Origin: Singulisphaera acidiphila DSM 18658
GTDB taxonomy: Bacteria > Planctomycetota > Planctomycetia > Isosphaerales > Isosphaeraceae
DNA length: 64,000 nucleotides
Direction of reading: 5' to 3'
Assembly: GCF_000242455.2 (NCBI RefSeq)
Contig: NC_019892.1
Location: 2,542,001-2,606,000, forward strand
Shown piece after piece: positions 8,753 to 19,300 of the stretch (position 1 is its first letter; the number at the start of each line of letters is the position of its first letter). The notes under the pieces were generated by a model, which did not search any database, was not told the origin of the DNA, and saw nothing but the letters and a program-made list of their open reading frames with translations. The translations under genes were made by a program, and so were the position numbers.

Positions 8753-9819
8753 CGCCCCAGCAGGATCTCCTTGATGGCTTTCGTCGACTCCGAGTAGCTC
8801 TTGGCCGCCTTGGCCCAATCCACGTCCATCGCCCGGATCCCCGGTGGGATCCACGGTGGGCGGACGTCCCGGGCGACGCTCTCCGGCAGCATCCCGACGG
8901 TCTGCGCGGGCCCCGCGGCGAGGATCTCCTCCGTCTTCGCGGACATAAGGAAGCGAAGTAATCGCTCCGCCTCCTTGGGGTGCGGGGCGTCCGCGACGAG
9001 CGCCACGCTGCTGAAGCCCTCCATGCAACCGATTTCCCCCGGCTCCTGGTCGGGGATGACGACGGCCACCGGCTTGCCGTCGTCGACGGCGACGTGGGCG
9101 TCGATTGAGCTCGTGATTCCGAACCAGAGTTCGCCCGAGGCGACACGCTTCGTCACGTCGGCCATGCCGCCGCAGAGGGCACAGTCGTTGGCCTTGAGGT
9201 CGCTGAGCCAGCGCCGGGCCCGGTCCGGGCCGAGCACCTGGAAGAGCGCGGTGACGTGCGCCGCCATGCCGCCGAAGAGTGGATTGGCGATCCCCACGCG
9301 TCCCTTGTAGCGCGGGGCCGCGAGGTCGCGATACGAATGTGGCCGCGACTGCGGCCCGAACACGTCGGTATTGACGATCAGCACGCGGTAAGCGGCGGCG
9401 AAGCCGAGCCATCGCCCCTGTGCGTCCCGCGGTGCCGTCCCCTGGGCCTTGATCAGGTCGGCCGGGGCTGGGGCCAGGCATCCATCGTTGGCGAGCATCG
9501 CATGGAAGAATGCACCGCCGCCCCAGAGCACGTCGCAACGCGGGTTTGCCTTCTCCTGGCGGATCGCCTGGACGAGGCCGACGGCCTTCGCGGCCTCGGT
9601 GTCGAATTTGGCCTCGACGCGGATCCCCGTCTCTGCCTCGAATTGGTCGATAAGCTCCTGGGCGGTCTCGCGGTCGGTCACGGAGTAAAGGACGACCGTG
9701 GGCCGGGCAGGGTTCGCCGGCTCTGGCGAGTTCGACCGGCCGGCGCGGAAGATGGCCACACCCAGGACGAGGACGAGAACGAAAATCGCTCCTGCAACGA
9801 TCGGAGTGCGCCTGGCCAT
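8749..9819 (-). CDS. ABC transporter substrate-binding protein (iron(III)/thiamine/AEP type)
   Basis: A 356-residue extracytoplasmic binding protein. Residues 8-26 form a hydrophobic signal or membrane anchor (IVAGAIFVLVLVLGVAIF) without a lipobox cysteine. The mature part starts with VVLYSVTDRETAQELIDQFEAETGI, the usual first strand and helix of the FbpA/FutA-like group. The paired tyrosines that bind iron in FbpA are not obvious, and several cysteines are present, so iron is only one option; thiamine or phosphonate is possible. GGGGAGGAAAAG lies before the ATG. It is the first gene of the three-gene importer operon. Confidence 0.87.
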   Translation of the reverse strand: MARRTPIVAGAIFVLVLVLGVAIFRAGRSNSPEPANPARPTVVLYSVTDRETAQELIDQFEAETGIRVEAKFDTEAAKAVGLVQAIRQEKANPRCDVLWGGGAFFHAMLANDGCLAPAPADLIKAQGTAPRDAQGRWLGFAAAYRVLIVNTDVFGPQSRPHSYRDLAAPRYKGRVGIANPLFGGMAAHVTALFQVLGPDRARRWLSDLKANDCALCGGMADVTKRVASGELWFGITSSIDAHVAVDDGKPVAVVIPDQEPGEIGCMEGFSSVALVADAPHPKEAERLLRFLMSAKTEEILAAGPAQTVGMLPESVARDVRPPWIPPGIRAMDVDWAKAAKSYSESTKAIKEILLGR

Positions 9820-10345
9820 TCCTACTTTTCCTCCCCTGGCAGCCAGGCAAGCTCATCCCTTGGCCTGCTTGCCGTCGACCGAATCCGGAGCCGAGGCGAC
9901 TACTTCCTTGAACTCTTGCCGCTCCCAAGCCGTGCAGTTCGTCTTCGCGTCCTGGCTCGTGCAGCATGATCTTGGGAGCCGCGAGGTCCAAGTCTAGCAA
10001 CCGCCTCAACCGTTGCGAAATCATTAATTGGCTAGGATTGAGATTCCGAAGGTGATGTCTTGGCCCGTCAAGGAGAACGGATCTTGGTCTGTCACCAACG
10101 CGGCGATGGGCCGATCCATGTGTTGCGCCTTGGTCCAGGAATGGTCGAGGTAGCCGTGCCGGGCTTGGGACGAGCCGGGGCTGGTACGTAGTGAGGTGGC
10201 CGTCCACTCTGGCGGCCCATTCCTTGTTTCTGCAACGGGATCGTGATGGAGTGGAGCAAGATCTGAGGGGCTCGCCACTGCGCACAAAAAAGCCCCACGT
10301 CCATCCTTGAACCCGGGGCCGCCCTCTCGTTAACCCACCGCCCGC
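9820..10345. other. Intergenic, no convincing gene
   Basis: It holds the region upstream of the ABC importer and a possible terminator of the EamA gene. A minus-strand frame ending near 10024 (MDRPIAALVTDQDPF) looks faintly protein-like but has no family I recognise. Confidence 0.4.
10284..10320 (-). terminator. Possible rho-independent terminator of the EamA gene
   Basis: On the minus strand GCCCC and GGGGC arms separated by 18 nt are followed directly by TTTTTTG, 25 nt after the EamA stop codon. The stem is short and the loop large. Confidence 0.35.
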
Positions 10346-11287
10346 TCACGTTTGCTCGCCTAACGTCACCGGGACCAGTTCCGGTACGTCATCTTCCTGA
10401 CCACCCGTCGTGACCAACGCCACCGACGCGACGATGATGACCATGGCTACCCATCCCAGCTGGGCGATGGGCTCATGAGCCACGACACTGCCGAGCAGGA
10501 CCGCGACCACCGGGTTGACGTAGGCGTAGGTGCTCAGCCGCGCCGGTGTCGTCGCCGTGATCAGCCAACCGTAGGCGGTGAACGCCAGGATCGAGCCGAA
10601 GCAGATCAGGTAGAGCCACGCCAGACCTGACGTGGCCGTCACCGACGACAACTGGAACCCAGCCGCCTCGCCCCTCAGCAACCCAAGCCCCGTCAAAATG
10701 GCCCCGCCCGACAGCATCTGCATGCCGGTCGAAAGCGCGGGCGACTCGGGCAACTCCGCCCTCCGAAGGTAGAGCGAGCCCACCGCCCAAGCGAAAGCGG
10801 CGAGGAGGATGGCGAGCGAACCGGCCAGCATCTCCCCGTTGGCGTCTCCGCCTTCCGGCGTGACCAGCAGGCCCACGCCCATAAGGCCGATGATCAGGCC
10901 GAGCGAGGTCCGAAGACCGGGCCGCCTGCCGCCGAAGAACCCCCAGGATGTCAGCACCAGCCAGAAGGGTTCGGAAGCCACCAGGAGCGCCGCGATACCC
11001 GACGGGACGTACTGCTCCGCCCAGGTCACGCAGCCGTTGCCCAGCACGAGCATGAGGATGCCCGCCACCGTCGCCCTGAGCCACTGGGCTCGGGTCGGTA
11101 AACGTGCCCCCCTAGCCAGCGCCCAGCCGCAGAGGATAGTCCCGGCGACGAGGAACCTCGACCCCGCCATGAGCAACGGCGGCATCGACTGCAGCCCGAA
11201 GCGGATCGCGAGGTAAGTCGAGCCCCAGACCAGGTAAACGACCGCGAAGGCCGCGACGGTGAGCCACTTCTTCCGTTCAGACCGCAT
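10346..11287 (-). CDS. EamA/DMT family inner-membrane exporter (YedA-like)
   Basis: A 313-residue protein of the drug/metabolite transporter superfamily. It has ten predicted membrane segments in two EamA repeats: the first starts VVYLVWGSTYLAIRFGLQ, and the second contains AFTAYGWLITATTPARLSTYAYVNPVVAVLLG. Length and motifs match YedA/RhaT-type exporters of amino acids or metabolites. Its start lies 11 nt inside the end of the upstream Lrp-type regulator gene, so the two form one operon. Lrp/AsnC proteins often control amino acid exporters, so an amino acid or analogue is a reasonable guess for the substrate. Confidence 0.88.
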   Translation of the reverse strand: MRSERKKWLTVAAFAVVYLVWGSTYLAIRFGLQSMPPLLMAGSRFLVAGTILCGWALARGARLPTRAQWLRATVAGILMLVLGNGCVTWAEQYVPSGIAALLVASEPFWLVLTSWGFFGGRRPGLRTSLGLIIGLMGVGLLVTPEGGDANGEMLAGSLAILLAAFAWAVGSLYLRRAELPESPALSTGMQMLSGGAILTGLGLLRGEAAGFQLSSVTATSGLAWLYLICFGSILAFTAYGWLITATTPARLSTYAYVNPVVAVLLGSVVAHEPIAQLGWVAMVIIVASVALVTTGGQEDDVPELVPVTLGEQT

Positions 11288-11750
11288 TGCCGTCCCCTTC
11301 CGGGATAAGGACCCTTGCTGTCTCCTTGAGCGTCTCCATGACGATCGTCGTCCGCGTCGAGCGGATCGCCGGGATGACGCCGATCTTCTCCCGCAACAGC
11401 TTCCCCAGGGCCTCGACGTCGGCCACCCGGATCTTGATCAGGTAGCAGTCCTCCCCAGCGATGTGGTGGACCTCCTGCACCTCGGGAATCTCGGCCAGCA
11501 TCTGAGCCGAGTCGATGCCTCCCACGCGGTCGTCGGATCTCACGTAGGTGAAGGCGACGAGGCCTGAGCCGAGCTTTCTGGCGTCGAGTCGGGCCTCGTA
11601 TCCGCGCACGAGCCCGCGCTCCTCAAGCTTCTTGACCCGCTCCAGCACGCCGGAAGGCACCATGCCCACGCGGCGGGCGAGTTCGGCGTTGGAGATGCGG
11701 GCGTCCGACTGAAGGAAGTTCAGCAACTGACGGTCGACGGCGTCGATCAT
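11277..11750 (-). CDS. Lrp/AsnC family transcriptional regulator
   Basis: A 157-residue protein with an N-terminal helix-turn-helix (ISNAELARRVGMVPSGVLERVKKL cut into ISNAELARRVG and VLERVKKLEERGLV) and a C-terminal RAM/AsnC ligand-binding domain (EVQEVHHIAGEDCYLIKIRV). GGAGG stands 7 nt before the ATG. The gene overlaps the downstream EamA exporter by 11 nt. It probably senses an amino acid or related effector and controls this operon, including itself. Confidence 0.92.
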   Translation of the reverse strand: MIDAVDRQLLNFLQSDARISNAELARRVGMVPSGVLERVKKLEERGLVRGYEARLDARKLGSGLVAFTYVRSDDRVGGIDSAQMLAEIPEVQEVHHIAGEDCYLIKIRVADVEALGKLLREKIGVIPAIRSTRTTIVMETLKETARVLIPEGDGNAV

Positions 11751-12170
11751 TCGAGATCCTCCGGAGATGGGAGAATCTTTGGCGTCAGGGGGTGGGAAGT
11801 CAAGGCCGGCGTTCTGGAAATCGGTGGGGACGGGGAATATCGTTCGGCGAAAGTGGCGGATGGGGGATGATTGTTCTGTGAAGGAGGCGAGGCGGGTTTG
11901 TGAACCGATCAGGGCGTCGCGTGATGCTCCGCAGGCATGGCGCCGAGGCAGAGGCCGTACGACCGCCCGTTCGCAACCTCAGCCCGGGTCCGATCTGAAC
12001 GGCTTCATGATCTTCTCGAACGGTTGTGAAGGCGGAATCACGGGGACCTCTTCGCTTGCGCCAGAAGGCGTACCTGTACCCAAGCACAAGCCCGGCGTTG
12101 CGCCGGCACACAAGCTGGTCGATAAACTGTCTCCATGTGTATTAGGAATCATCGTAGTGCCGCCACATTT
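11751..12170. other. Intergenic between Lrp gene and NRPS end
   Basis: It contains the 3' flank of the NRPS and the promoter region of the Lrp gene. Small frames on both strands lack any recognisable domain. No clear terminator was found. Confidence 0.4.
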
Positions 12171-15100
12171 CTACCTCAGCAAAACGGTGCCTGACTCGTC
12201 GGTTTCCGCCCGTTGCAGACAATCTTCGAGCACACGTGCCAGCGCCTGGACGTGGGGCTCCTTGACCATACTGTGATGCTGGCCAGGGACGAAATAGACT
12301 TCAACGGCTGCGGCCAAGCTTCCCCAGCCCCGGTCACGCGTCGTCGCAATCGCGATAGGCGCGTCGGAAGGTCGGAGCAAAGTGATCCGACCAGGATAGG
12401 GGCGTGGGACGTATTGACTGGCTAGCACCATGTGGTGATGGAAGAGCCGTTTCAGTGCGTCGACGACCTGCTGAGCGACTCCCATGGGAACGTCGGGACC
12501 GACAAGGCCCAGTTTTAGAGCGTGCTGCCAGAGGTAGGGGAGCTGCCGATCGGGGCCGAGGGTCGCCAATTGTTCCAGGGAGATGTCCAGGCCGTACTCA
12601 CGGCCGGCGCCGTCGTCCTGGGGTGGGGCGCCGGGAGGGCTCGGAGGGGTGGTGTCGAGCAGGGCGAGCAGGCTGATGTCCTCCCCGTCCGCCTGGAGTT
12701 GCTGGGCCATCTCCAGGGCCACGAGCCCGCCTACGGACCAACCGCCGAGGCAATACGGCCCTCTCGGCTGAATTTCTCGGATGGCGGCCACGTAATCCGC
12801 GGCCATCGCCTCCATCCGGCCCGGCAACGCTTCTGATTCGTCGTACAGGCCGCGCGCCCGGATGCTGTGGAAGGGGCGATCCCGGCCCAGCCGTTGCGCC
12901 AGAGCCTGGTAGCAGACGACAATCCCGCCGGGCGGGTGGACCATAAAACAAGGAGGGCGAGACCCTTCCGGCTGCAGGGTCACGATCAAGCCTCCCCGGG
13001 CGGGAGTGGGATCGGCTCCGTCAGCTTGACTGGCTGGCAGTGAACTCGGGCCGAAGAGACGTCCGACGGCGTCGGGATACGAGGCGCTGAGGTGGCGCGC
13101 CAGGTCGTTGATCGTCGGCGAGTCGAATAGCGCGATCACGTAGACAGGCTCACCGAGAGCCTCCTGGATCCGGTTGATCAGCACCGCCCCCTGAATTGAG
13201 CTTCCCCCCAGCTCGAAGAAGTGGTCCTCGACGCCTATTTTGTCGAGGTGTAACACGTCGCGCCAGAGTCCCGCCAGGAACTCCTCCAACGGCGAGCGGG
13301 GGGCCACGTAGGGCCGGTCCAGGGCGGGGCGCTCCTGGGGCGGCGTGGGGAGCGCGCGGCGATCGACCTTGCCACCCGTCGTGCGGGGTAACGCGGGCAA
13401 CGGGACGAATACGGAGGGGACCATGTGAACGGGTAAGCGTTCCTTCAAGTACCGCCGCAGGGCCTCGGGTGCGGGAGGTTCGCCGTCGCCGATCACATAA
13501 GCGATCAGCCGCGATTCGCTGGTATCGCCGGCCTGCGCGATGACGGCGGTCTCACGCACCGCCGGGTGACTCATCAGAGCGGCCTCGATCTCGCCCAGCT
13601 CCACGCGGAAGCCGCGCACTTTCACCTGGTGATCGAGCCGGCCCAGGAACTCAAGAGTGCCGTCCGACAGCCAGCGGCACCGGTCGCCCGTCCGGTAGAG
13701 CCGCCCGCCTGGCTTGACGCTGAAGGGGTCGGGGAGGAACCGCTCGGCCGTTTCTGACGGGTTCTTCAGATAGCCGCGGGCCAGTCCCGCTCCCGCAAGG
13801 TACAGCTCTCCGGGGACCCCGGGTGGCACCGGCTGAAGGGCCGGGTCCAGCACGTAGGCCCGTGTATTGGCGATGGGCCGGCCGATGGGGACCCTAGGAC
13901 GAGAGTCGTCACGGCGGCAGGCCCACCAGGTGGAGTCGACGGCCGCCTCGGTCGGACCGTAAAGGTTGTATAGCGCGACATTGAGCCTGTCGAGAACCCG
14001 GGCCGGGAGGTCCGTCGGCATCGCCTCGCCGCCAGAGCAGATCCACCGCAGTTCGCGACAGGCGTCGAAGCACGGGTCGTCCAGCATCAGCCGGAGCATG
14101 GCGGAGGGGGCTTCGAGGACAGTCACCCGCTCCCGGATCACTCGCTCCAGCAAACGGTGCGGGTCGTACTCCTCGCCGGGTGCGGCCAGGATCAAGGCGC
14201 CGCCGATCGCGAGCGTGGGGAAGATGATACAGAGCGAGGGATCGAAGGTATACGACAGGTTGTAGAGCACGCGATCAGCGGCGAAAAGGGGCAGGTCCCG
14301 GTCACGCCAGTGGACGGTGTTGACGATGGCCCGGTGCTCGACCATCACTCCTTTGGGGCGTCCCGTGGACCCCGAGGTGTAAATGACGTAGGCGAGGTCG
14401 TCGCTCCGGACGCTACTCTCCGGCGGGCTCATCCCGTCGCCCTCCGGCTCGAGCGCCGGGTCATCAAGGCAGATCAACGCGGCCCCGGTTTCAGGCAGCC
14501 GGTCCCGGAGCGAGTGCTGGGTGAGTACAACCGCAGAGGCCGTGTCGGCCAGGACCAGGCGTACCCGCTCGGCCGGTGTGCCGGGGTCGATCGGTACGTA
14601 GGCGCCGCCCGCCTTGAGTGTGCCGAGGATCGCCACGATCTGCGCGGTAGAACGCTCCAGGAAGAGGGGCACGAACGCGCCTGGGCCGATGCCCAGCCGT
14701 CGAAGGCGGTGTGCCAGATGATTCGACCTGGCATCCAGCTCAGCGAACGTGAGAGACTCCTCATCGCTCCGCAATGCCAACGCGTCGGGGGTCCGGACCA
14801 CCTGCCGCTCGAAGAGGTGATGGAGGCAAAGGTCCCTAGGAAAATCCACCTCGGTCCGGTTCCAGTCGTCGAGTACGAGGCGACGTTCGGCCTCCGTCAG
14901 GCAGGGGAGCTTGGACAGGCACCGGTCCGGCTCGTCGGCGACGCTGTGGAGCAGTGTGAGAAACTGGCCGACCATCCGGCGCACCGTTTCCGCCTCGAAC
15001 AGGTCACGGTTATACCGGAGCATTCCTTCGAGTGTGCCGTCCCCTTCCTCGAAGACCATCTCCATGTCGGATTGGCAACTGTGCTGCTCGACGTAATACT

Positions 15101-16337
15101 GCTCCATCTGGAGGCCGCCGAGGGTGAGCTTGGCTCCGGATGGCGGTAGGAAGAAACGCCAGGCCCCGAGTTCCTGCGAGTGTTGCGCCTTCTCCAGGGT
15201 GAACGTCACCTGGACCAAGGGCGTCCGGCTGAGGTCGCGCGCGACGTTCTCTCGCTCTACGATGAGGGCGAAGGGGTAATCCTGGTGTCCGAGGGCATCC
15301 AGCACCGTTGCTCCTGTGCGGCGGAGCAGGGCGCGGAAGGAGGGGTCGCCGGACAGGTTGGCTCGCAAGGGAAGCATGTTGATGAAATAGCCGATCACTC
15401 CCTCGAATTCGGCTCGGCTTCGGCCCGCGAACGGGGAGCCGACCAGGAAATCGTCTTGTCCCGTGTAGCGGCCGAGGAGCACCTGGAACGCGGCCAGCAA
15501 GGCCGTGTAGAGCGTCGTCCCCTCGGACGCTGCCAAGGCCTTGAGTCGGCGCGCCAGCCCCAGTCCGACCTGCCAGGGTTCGGCGCCCCCTCGGTTCGAG
15601 AACAAAGGGGGACGCGGGCGGTCGGTGGGCACGTCGAGCACGGTCGGCGCCCCGGACAACTGCCGATGCCAGTAAGCCCTGAGCCACTCCCCTTCAGGGC
15701 CGGCCAGCAGGTCGTTCTGCCAGCGCACAAAGTCGTGGTATTGCGGGCCAGGTGCCGGCAAGCACGCGGGCTGGCCCCGACACTCTGCGGGATAGAGTGC
15801 CTGCATCTCCCTGATCACCAGTACTAACGACCAGAAATCACCGATGATGTGGTGGACTCCCAGGAGCAGGACGTGATCGTCCGGCCCGAGCGTGAACAAG
15901 TGCATGCGCAGCAGGGGACCGCGCTCCAGGTCGAACGGGCGGTGTGCTTCTTCTTCCAGACGCGAGCGCAGCGTCTCCTCGCTCCACAGGGAGGCGTCGA
16001 TCACTTCAAAGGGCACCGGCAAACTCTCATGGACGCGCTGGAGCAGCTCGCCGTCGCGTTCTTCAAACGTTGTGCGCAGGCTTGGGTGGCGGTTGACTAG
16101 CGTTTGTGCGGCCCGACGGAAGGCGTCGAGATCGATCAGCGAGCGAACCCGCGACGGGAAGCAGACGTTGTAGGCCGGACTCCGCCGGTCCATCTGGTAG
16201 AGGAACCATAAGCCGCGCTGGCCGTGCGACAGGGGGAAGACGGTCGTCCGGCTCGCCCGCTCCTGGAGGAGCTGTGCCAGCAGGATGCGCTTCTCGGCGA
16301 GCGAAAGACCTGCCAACGATTCCGGGGACATGCTCAT
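12171..16337 (-). CDS. Single-module nonribosomal peptide synthetase (C-A-PCP-TE)
   Basis: A 1388-residue enzyme. The condensation domain (about 30-470) has an intact HHIIGD motif (162-167). The adenylation domain (about 500-1000) has YTSGSTGRPKG, YGPTEA, YRTGDRCRW and GGKVDRRALP. The carrier domain has FELGGSS with Ser1047 as the phosphopantetheine site. A type I thioesterase (about 1115-1388) has GWSVGG (Ser1201), LLDTT and a GQHH histidine. Hand alignment to GrsA gives the pocket residues D-P-C-E-I-S-L-V-D plus the usual Lys; I do not recognise this code, so the amino acid is undetermined. It follows the PKS by 15 nt. The expected role is to amidate the polyketide chain with one amino acid and release it by hydrolysis or cyclisation. 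Confidence 0.95.
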   Translation of the reverse strand: MSMSPESLAGLSLAEKRILLAQLLQERASRTTVFPLSHGQRGLWFLYQMDRRSPAYNVCFPSRVRSLIDLDAFRRAAQTLVNRHPSLRTTFEERDGELLQRVHESLPVPFEVIDASLWSEETLRSRLEEEAHRPFDLERGPLLRMHLFTLGPDDHVLLLGVHHIIGDFWSLVLVIREMQALYPAECRGQPACLPAPGPQYHDFVRWQNDLLAGPEGEWLRAYWHRQLSGAPTVLDVPTDRPRPPLFSNRGGAEPWQVGLGLARRLKALAASEGTTLYTALLAAFQVLLGRYTGQDDFLVGSPFAGRSRAEFEGVIGYFINMLPLRANLSGDPSFRALLRRTGATVLDALGHQDYPFALIVERENVARDLSRTPLVQVTFTLEKAQHSQELGAWRFFLPPSGAKLTLGGLQMEQYYVEQHSCQSDMEMVFEEGDGTLEGMLRYNRDLFEAETVRRMVGQFLTLLHSVADEPDRCLSKLPCLTEAERRLVLDDWNRTEVDFPRDLCLHHLFERQVVRTPDALALRSDEESLTFAELDARSNHLAHRLRRLGIGPGAFVPLFLERSTAQIVAILGTLKAGGAYVPIDPGTPAERVRLVLADTASAVVLTQHSLRDRLPETGAALICLDDPALEPEGDGMSPPESSVRSDDLAYVIYTSGSTGRPKGVMVEHRAIVNTVHWRDRDLPLFAADRVLYNLSYTFDPSLCIIFPTLAIGGALILAAPGEEYDPHRLLERVIRERVTVLEAPSAMLRLMLDDPCFDACRELRWICSGGEAMPTDLPARVLDRLNVALYNLYGPTEAAVDSTWWACRRDDSRPRVPIGRPIANTRAYVLDPALQPVPPGVPGELYLAGAGLARGYLKNPSETAERFLPDPFSVKPGGRLYRTGDRCRWLSDGTLEFLGRLDHQVKVRGFRVELGEIEAALMSHPAVRETAVIAQAGDTSESRLIAYVIGDGEPPAPEALRRYLKERLPVHMVPSVFVPLPALPRTTGGKVDRRALPTPPQERPALDRPYVAPRSPLEEFLAGLWRDVLHLDKIGVEDHFFELGGSSIQGAVLINRIQEALGEPVYVIALFDSPTINDLARHLSASYPDAVGRLFGPSSLPASQADGADPTPARGGLIVTLQPEGSRPPCFMVHPPGGIVVCYQALAQRLGRDRPFHSIRARGLYDESEALPGRMEAMAADYVAAIREIQPRGPYCLGGWSVGGLVALEMAQQLQADGEDISLLALLDTTPPSPPGAPPQDDGAGREYGLDISLEQLATLGPDRQLPYLWQHALKLGLVGPDVPMGVAQQVVDALKRLFHHHMVLASQYVPRPYPGRITLLRPSDAPIAIATTRDRGWGSLAAAVEVYFVPGQHHSMVKEPHVQALARVLEDCLQRAETDESGTVLLR

Positions 16338-16352
16338 GTCTGTGCCATCCTG

Positions 16353-19300
16353 TTACCGGCGAGCGTCGTTGACCCGACCATTCAACAAGGTGGTGAGCAG
16401 GGCGTCGACCTGCTCGTTGGACAGATCCTCGACCTGGGAGACAATGTCCTCGGGGGCGGGCTCCAAGGCGTTTACGGCTGAGACGCGGCCATTGGTCCCC
16501 CCTACAACCTCGCCGTTACGGGAACAGGTGAGCGGTGGCGTGCCGGCCACCGCGCTGAACCGCTCCGCCAGGAGTTTGGCGAGGCCCGAGATGCTGGGGC
16601 TGCGCAACAGATCCGCGATCGGCAGGTTCACACGGAGTTCGCCCTCAATCCAGTTGCGCAGCTCGACGGCCATCAGCGAGTCGATGCCGAGTTGGAGTAG
16701 GGGGCGTGCGTCGTCGAGGCGTTCGGGCTTGGTGCCGAGGACGAGCGCGACCTTGTCTCGCAGCAACGCGCCGACCAGGCCGCCCCGTTCGCTCGGCGCG
16801 GCGGCCCGGATGGCGTCGATGCTGGGCAAGGCGCCGGTCGGGAGCGTGTCCCCGTCGTCTCGTCGACAGAGGTGAGCGAATCGCGGCGACACCCGGCTGG
16901 TGACTCCCAGGCCGCGCCAGCGCGACCACTCCAGTCGCAACACGCTCACCTGAACGTGCTCCCGTTGTAAGGCTTTCTCCAGGAGCGTGAGGGCCTGTTG
17001 GACGGTGAAGCTCAGAACCCCTTGCCGTTCGAGCCGCTCGCCCAGTTCACCGCGGCGGGCGAGGTAGCCGACCTCGCCGAGGTAACCCCAGTTGACCGTC
17101 AATGCGGGTAGTCCCTGGGCGCGTCGGTGCCAGGCCAGGGCGTCGAGGAAGGCATTGGCTGCCGCATAGTTGCCCTGACCGGCGTGGCCGAGGACACTCG
17201 ACAGCGATGAGAACAGGACAAACAGATCGAGGGGGCGGCCCGCCGTCTGCGAGTGCAGGTTCCACGCGCCGCTCACTTTAGGGGCAAGCACCCGCTCCAG
17301 CAGGTCACGGTCGAGGTTGACGAGCAGGGCATCTTGCAGAACCATCGCCGCGTGGATGACGCCTCGGAGTGGAGGGAGGTCGTGGTCGATCTCGGCGAGT
17401 ACCCTCGACACGTCCTCGGCCTGCGACACGTCCACTGCGCGGACGACAACGCGGGCGCCGAGCCGCTCGATCGCGGCAACCGCCCGGCGGGCTTCTTCGG
17501 TCTGCACTCCTCGACGACCTAACAAGACGAGGTTGCCCGCGCCCCGGCCTGCCATCCACTGGGCCACTTCCAGCCCGAAACCGCCCAGGCCTCCCGTGAT
17601 CAGGTACGTGCCATCGGCCCGGAAAGTCAGCGGCTCGTCCTCGGCGGGAACGGCCGCGACGCTCCGTCCGCGGGTCGACAGCACGAGCTTGCCGATATGC
17701 TTGCCGTGCTGCATGGAGCGGAAGGCTTCGACCGCTTCGTCCAAGGGCCAGGCCTGGTGGGGCAGGGGGGTGAGAATCCCTTCGCGGACGCGCCGGACAA
17801 TGTCCTGGAGCAGACCGCCGAGCAGAGCTGGACGCTCGCGCAGGACACGGTCGAGGTCGATTGCGAAGAAGGACAGATTCTTGCGGAACGGCTGGAGGTC
17901 GAGCCGAGCGTTCTGGTAGATGTCGCGTTTGCCGATCTCAAGGAAGCGGCCGTAATCGGCGAGGACGTCGAGGCCGCTGTTGATGGCCGCGCCAGAGAGC
18001 GAATTGAGGATGACGTCGGCACCCCGTCCGCCCGTCCGTCGGCGCACCTCGTCGGCGAAGTCGAGCGATCGGGAATCCATGACGGTCTCGATGCCGAGTG
18101 ATCGCAGGTAGTCGCGCTTCTCCGAACTGCCGGCAGTGGCGAAGATCTTGGCATGGGCGCGGCGTGCGATCTGGATGGCGGCGTGGCCCACGCCGCCGGA
18201 TGCGGCGTGGATCAGAAGGGTTTCCCCAGGGCTCAGTCGGGCCAGGTATTCCAAGGCGTAGGTGGCAGTGAGGAACGCGATCGGGAGAGTCGCGGCCTCC
18301 TCGAAGCCGAGGCCGGGCGGCTTGGGGGCGACCAGTTCGGCTCGAGCCAGGACATGGCTGCCGAAGGCAAAGCCAGTGGCCGCCACAACCTCGTCGCCGA
18401 CCCGTAGCGCGGTCACGCCGTCGCCGACGGCCGAGATGCGGCCGGCGCACTCAGCGCCCAGCGGCACGGGGCCTTCGGGCAGGCCGGGATAGAGGCCGAG
18501 CACCTTCATCACATCGCTGAAGTTGAGGCCGGCGGCGTCGACTTCGATCTCCACCTCGCCCTGTCCTGGCGGCCGCCGATGCAGCACGTGGGCTTCCAGT
18601 CCGTCGAGCGTGCCGGGCCGAGGGATCGCTAGGTGATACGGGACGCCGATGTGGGGCGGGGTCACGGCTACGGGGGAGGGCTGAAAACGGTGGGCGTAAC
18701 GAGTCGACTCGCGCCAGGCGACCTCGTCTTCGCCGTCGTCGGCCTGGACCTCAGCGAAGAGTAAGAGGCTATCCGGAACGGGTTGTTCGACAAATGGAGG
18801 GTGGGAGGTGACCATCCTCCAGGGAGCCGCTGGCTCCTCGCCTTCGTCTTGGACTTTGGGGTCGAGGTCGACGAGCTTACAGGCGAGTCGCGGATACTCG
18901 GCCGCGATCACCCGTCCCAGCCCGATGACCGGGCCTTGGGCAACGGCGACCGCTTCGGGCCGGTCGCCGACCGACTGAGCACCACGGGTTACAAGGACGA
19001 GCGGTGTGGACTGGGCTGACGCACCTTGCTCCCACGCCTGCACGAGATGGACGATGCTGAGTACACCCGCAGTCTGTGCGTCGGCGAGTATGGGAGCGGT
19101 TAGCCTCGTCGCTGGCGGTGCGTCGAGGTTCCACAGATGGACGACTCCTTTGCAAGGGAGCCGGCCCGGGGCGTTGACGGCCTGCACCAGCCGGAGGAGG
19201 TCGGCGGACAGCGCGGGATTGACCCGGTAGCGGGTACCATCCCCGTCAAACTCAGGGCCGACGGTGGTGAGAATACACTCGTCGCCGCGCGCTCTGAGCC

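Noticed and set aside
8753..10285. Upstream extension of the permease frame to 1071 residues
   Set aside because: It is out of frame with the binding-protein gene; the ATGA overlap at 8749-8752 marks the true start.
10024..10287. Minus-strand frame ending DRPIAALVTDQDPF and TFGISILAN
   Set aside because: The end looks mildly protein-like, but no start, no family and no conserved neighbours support it.
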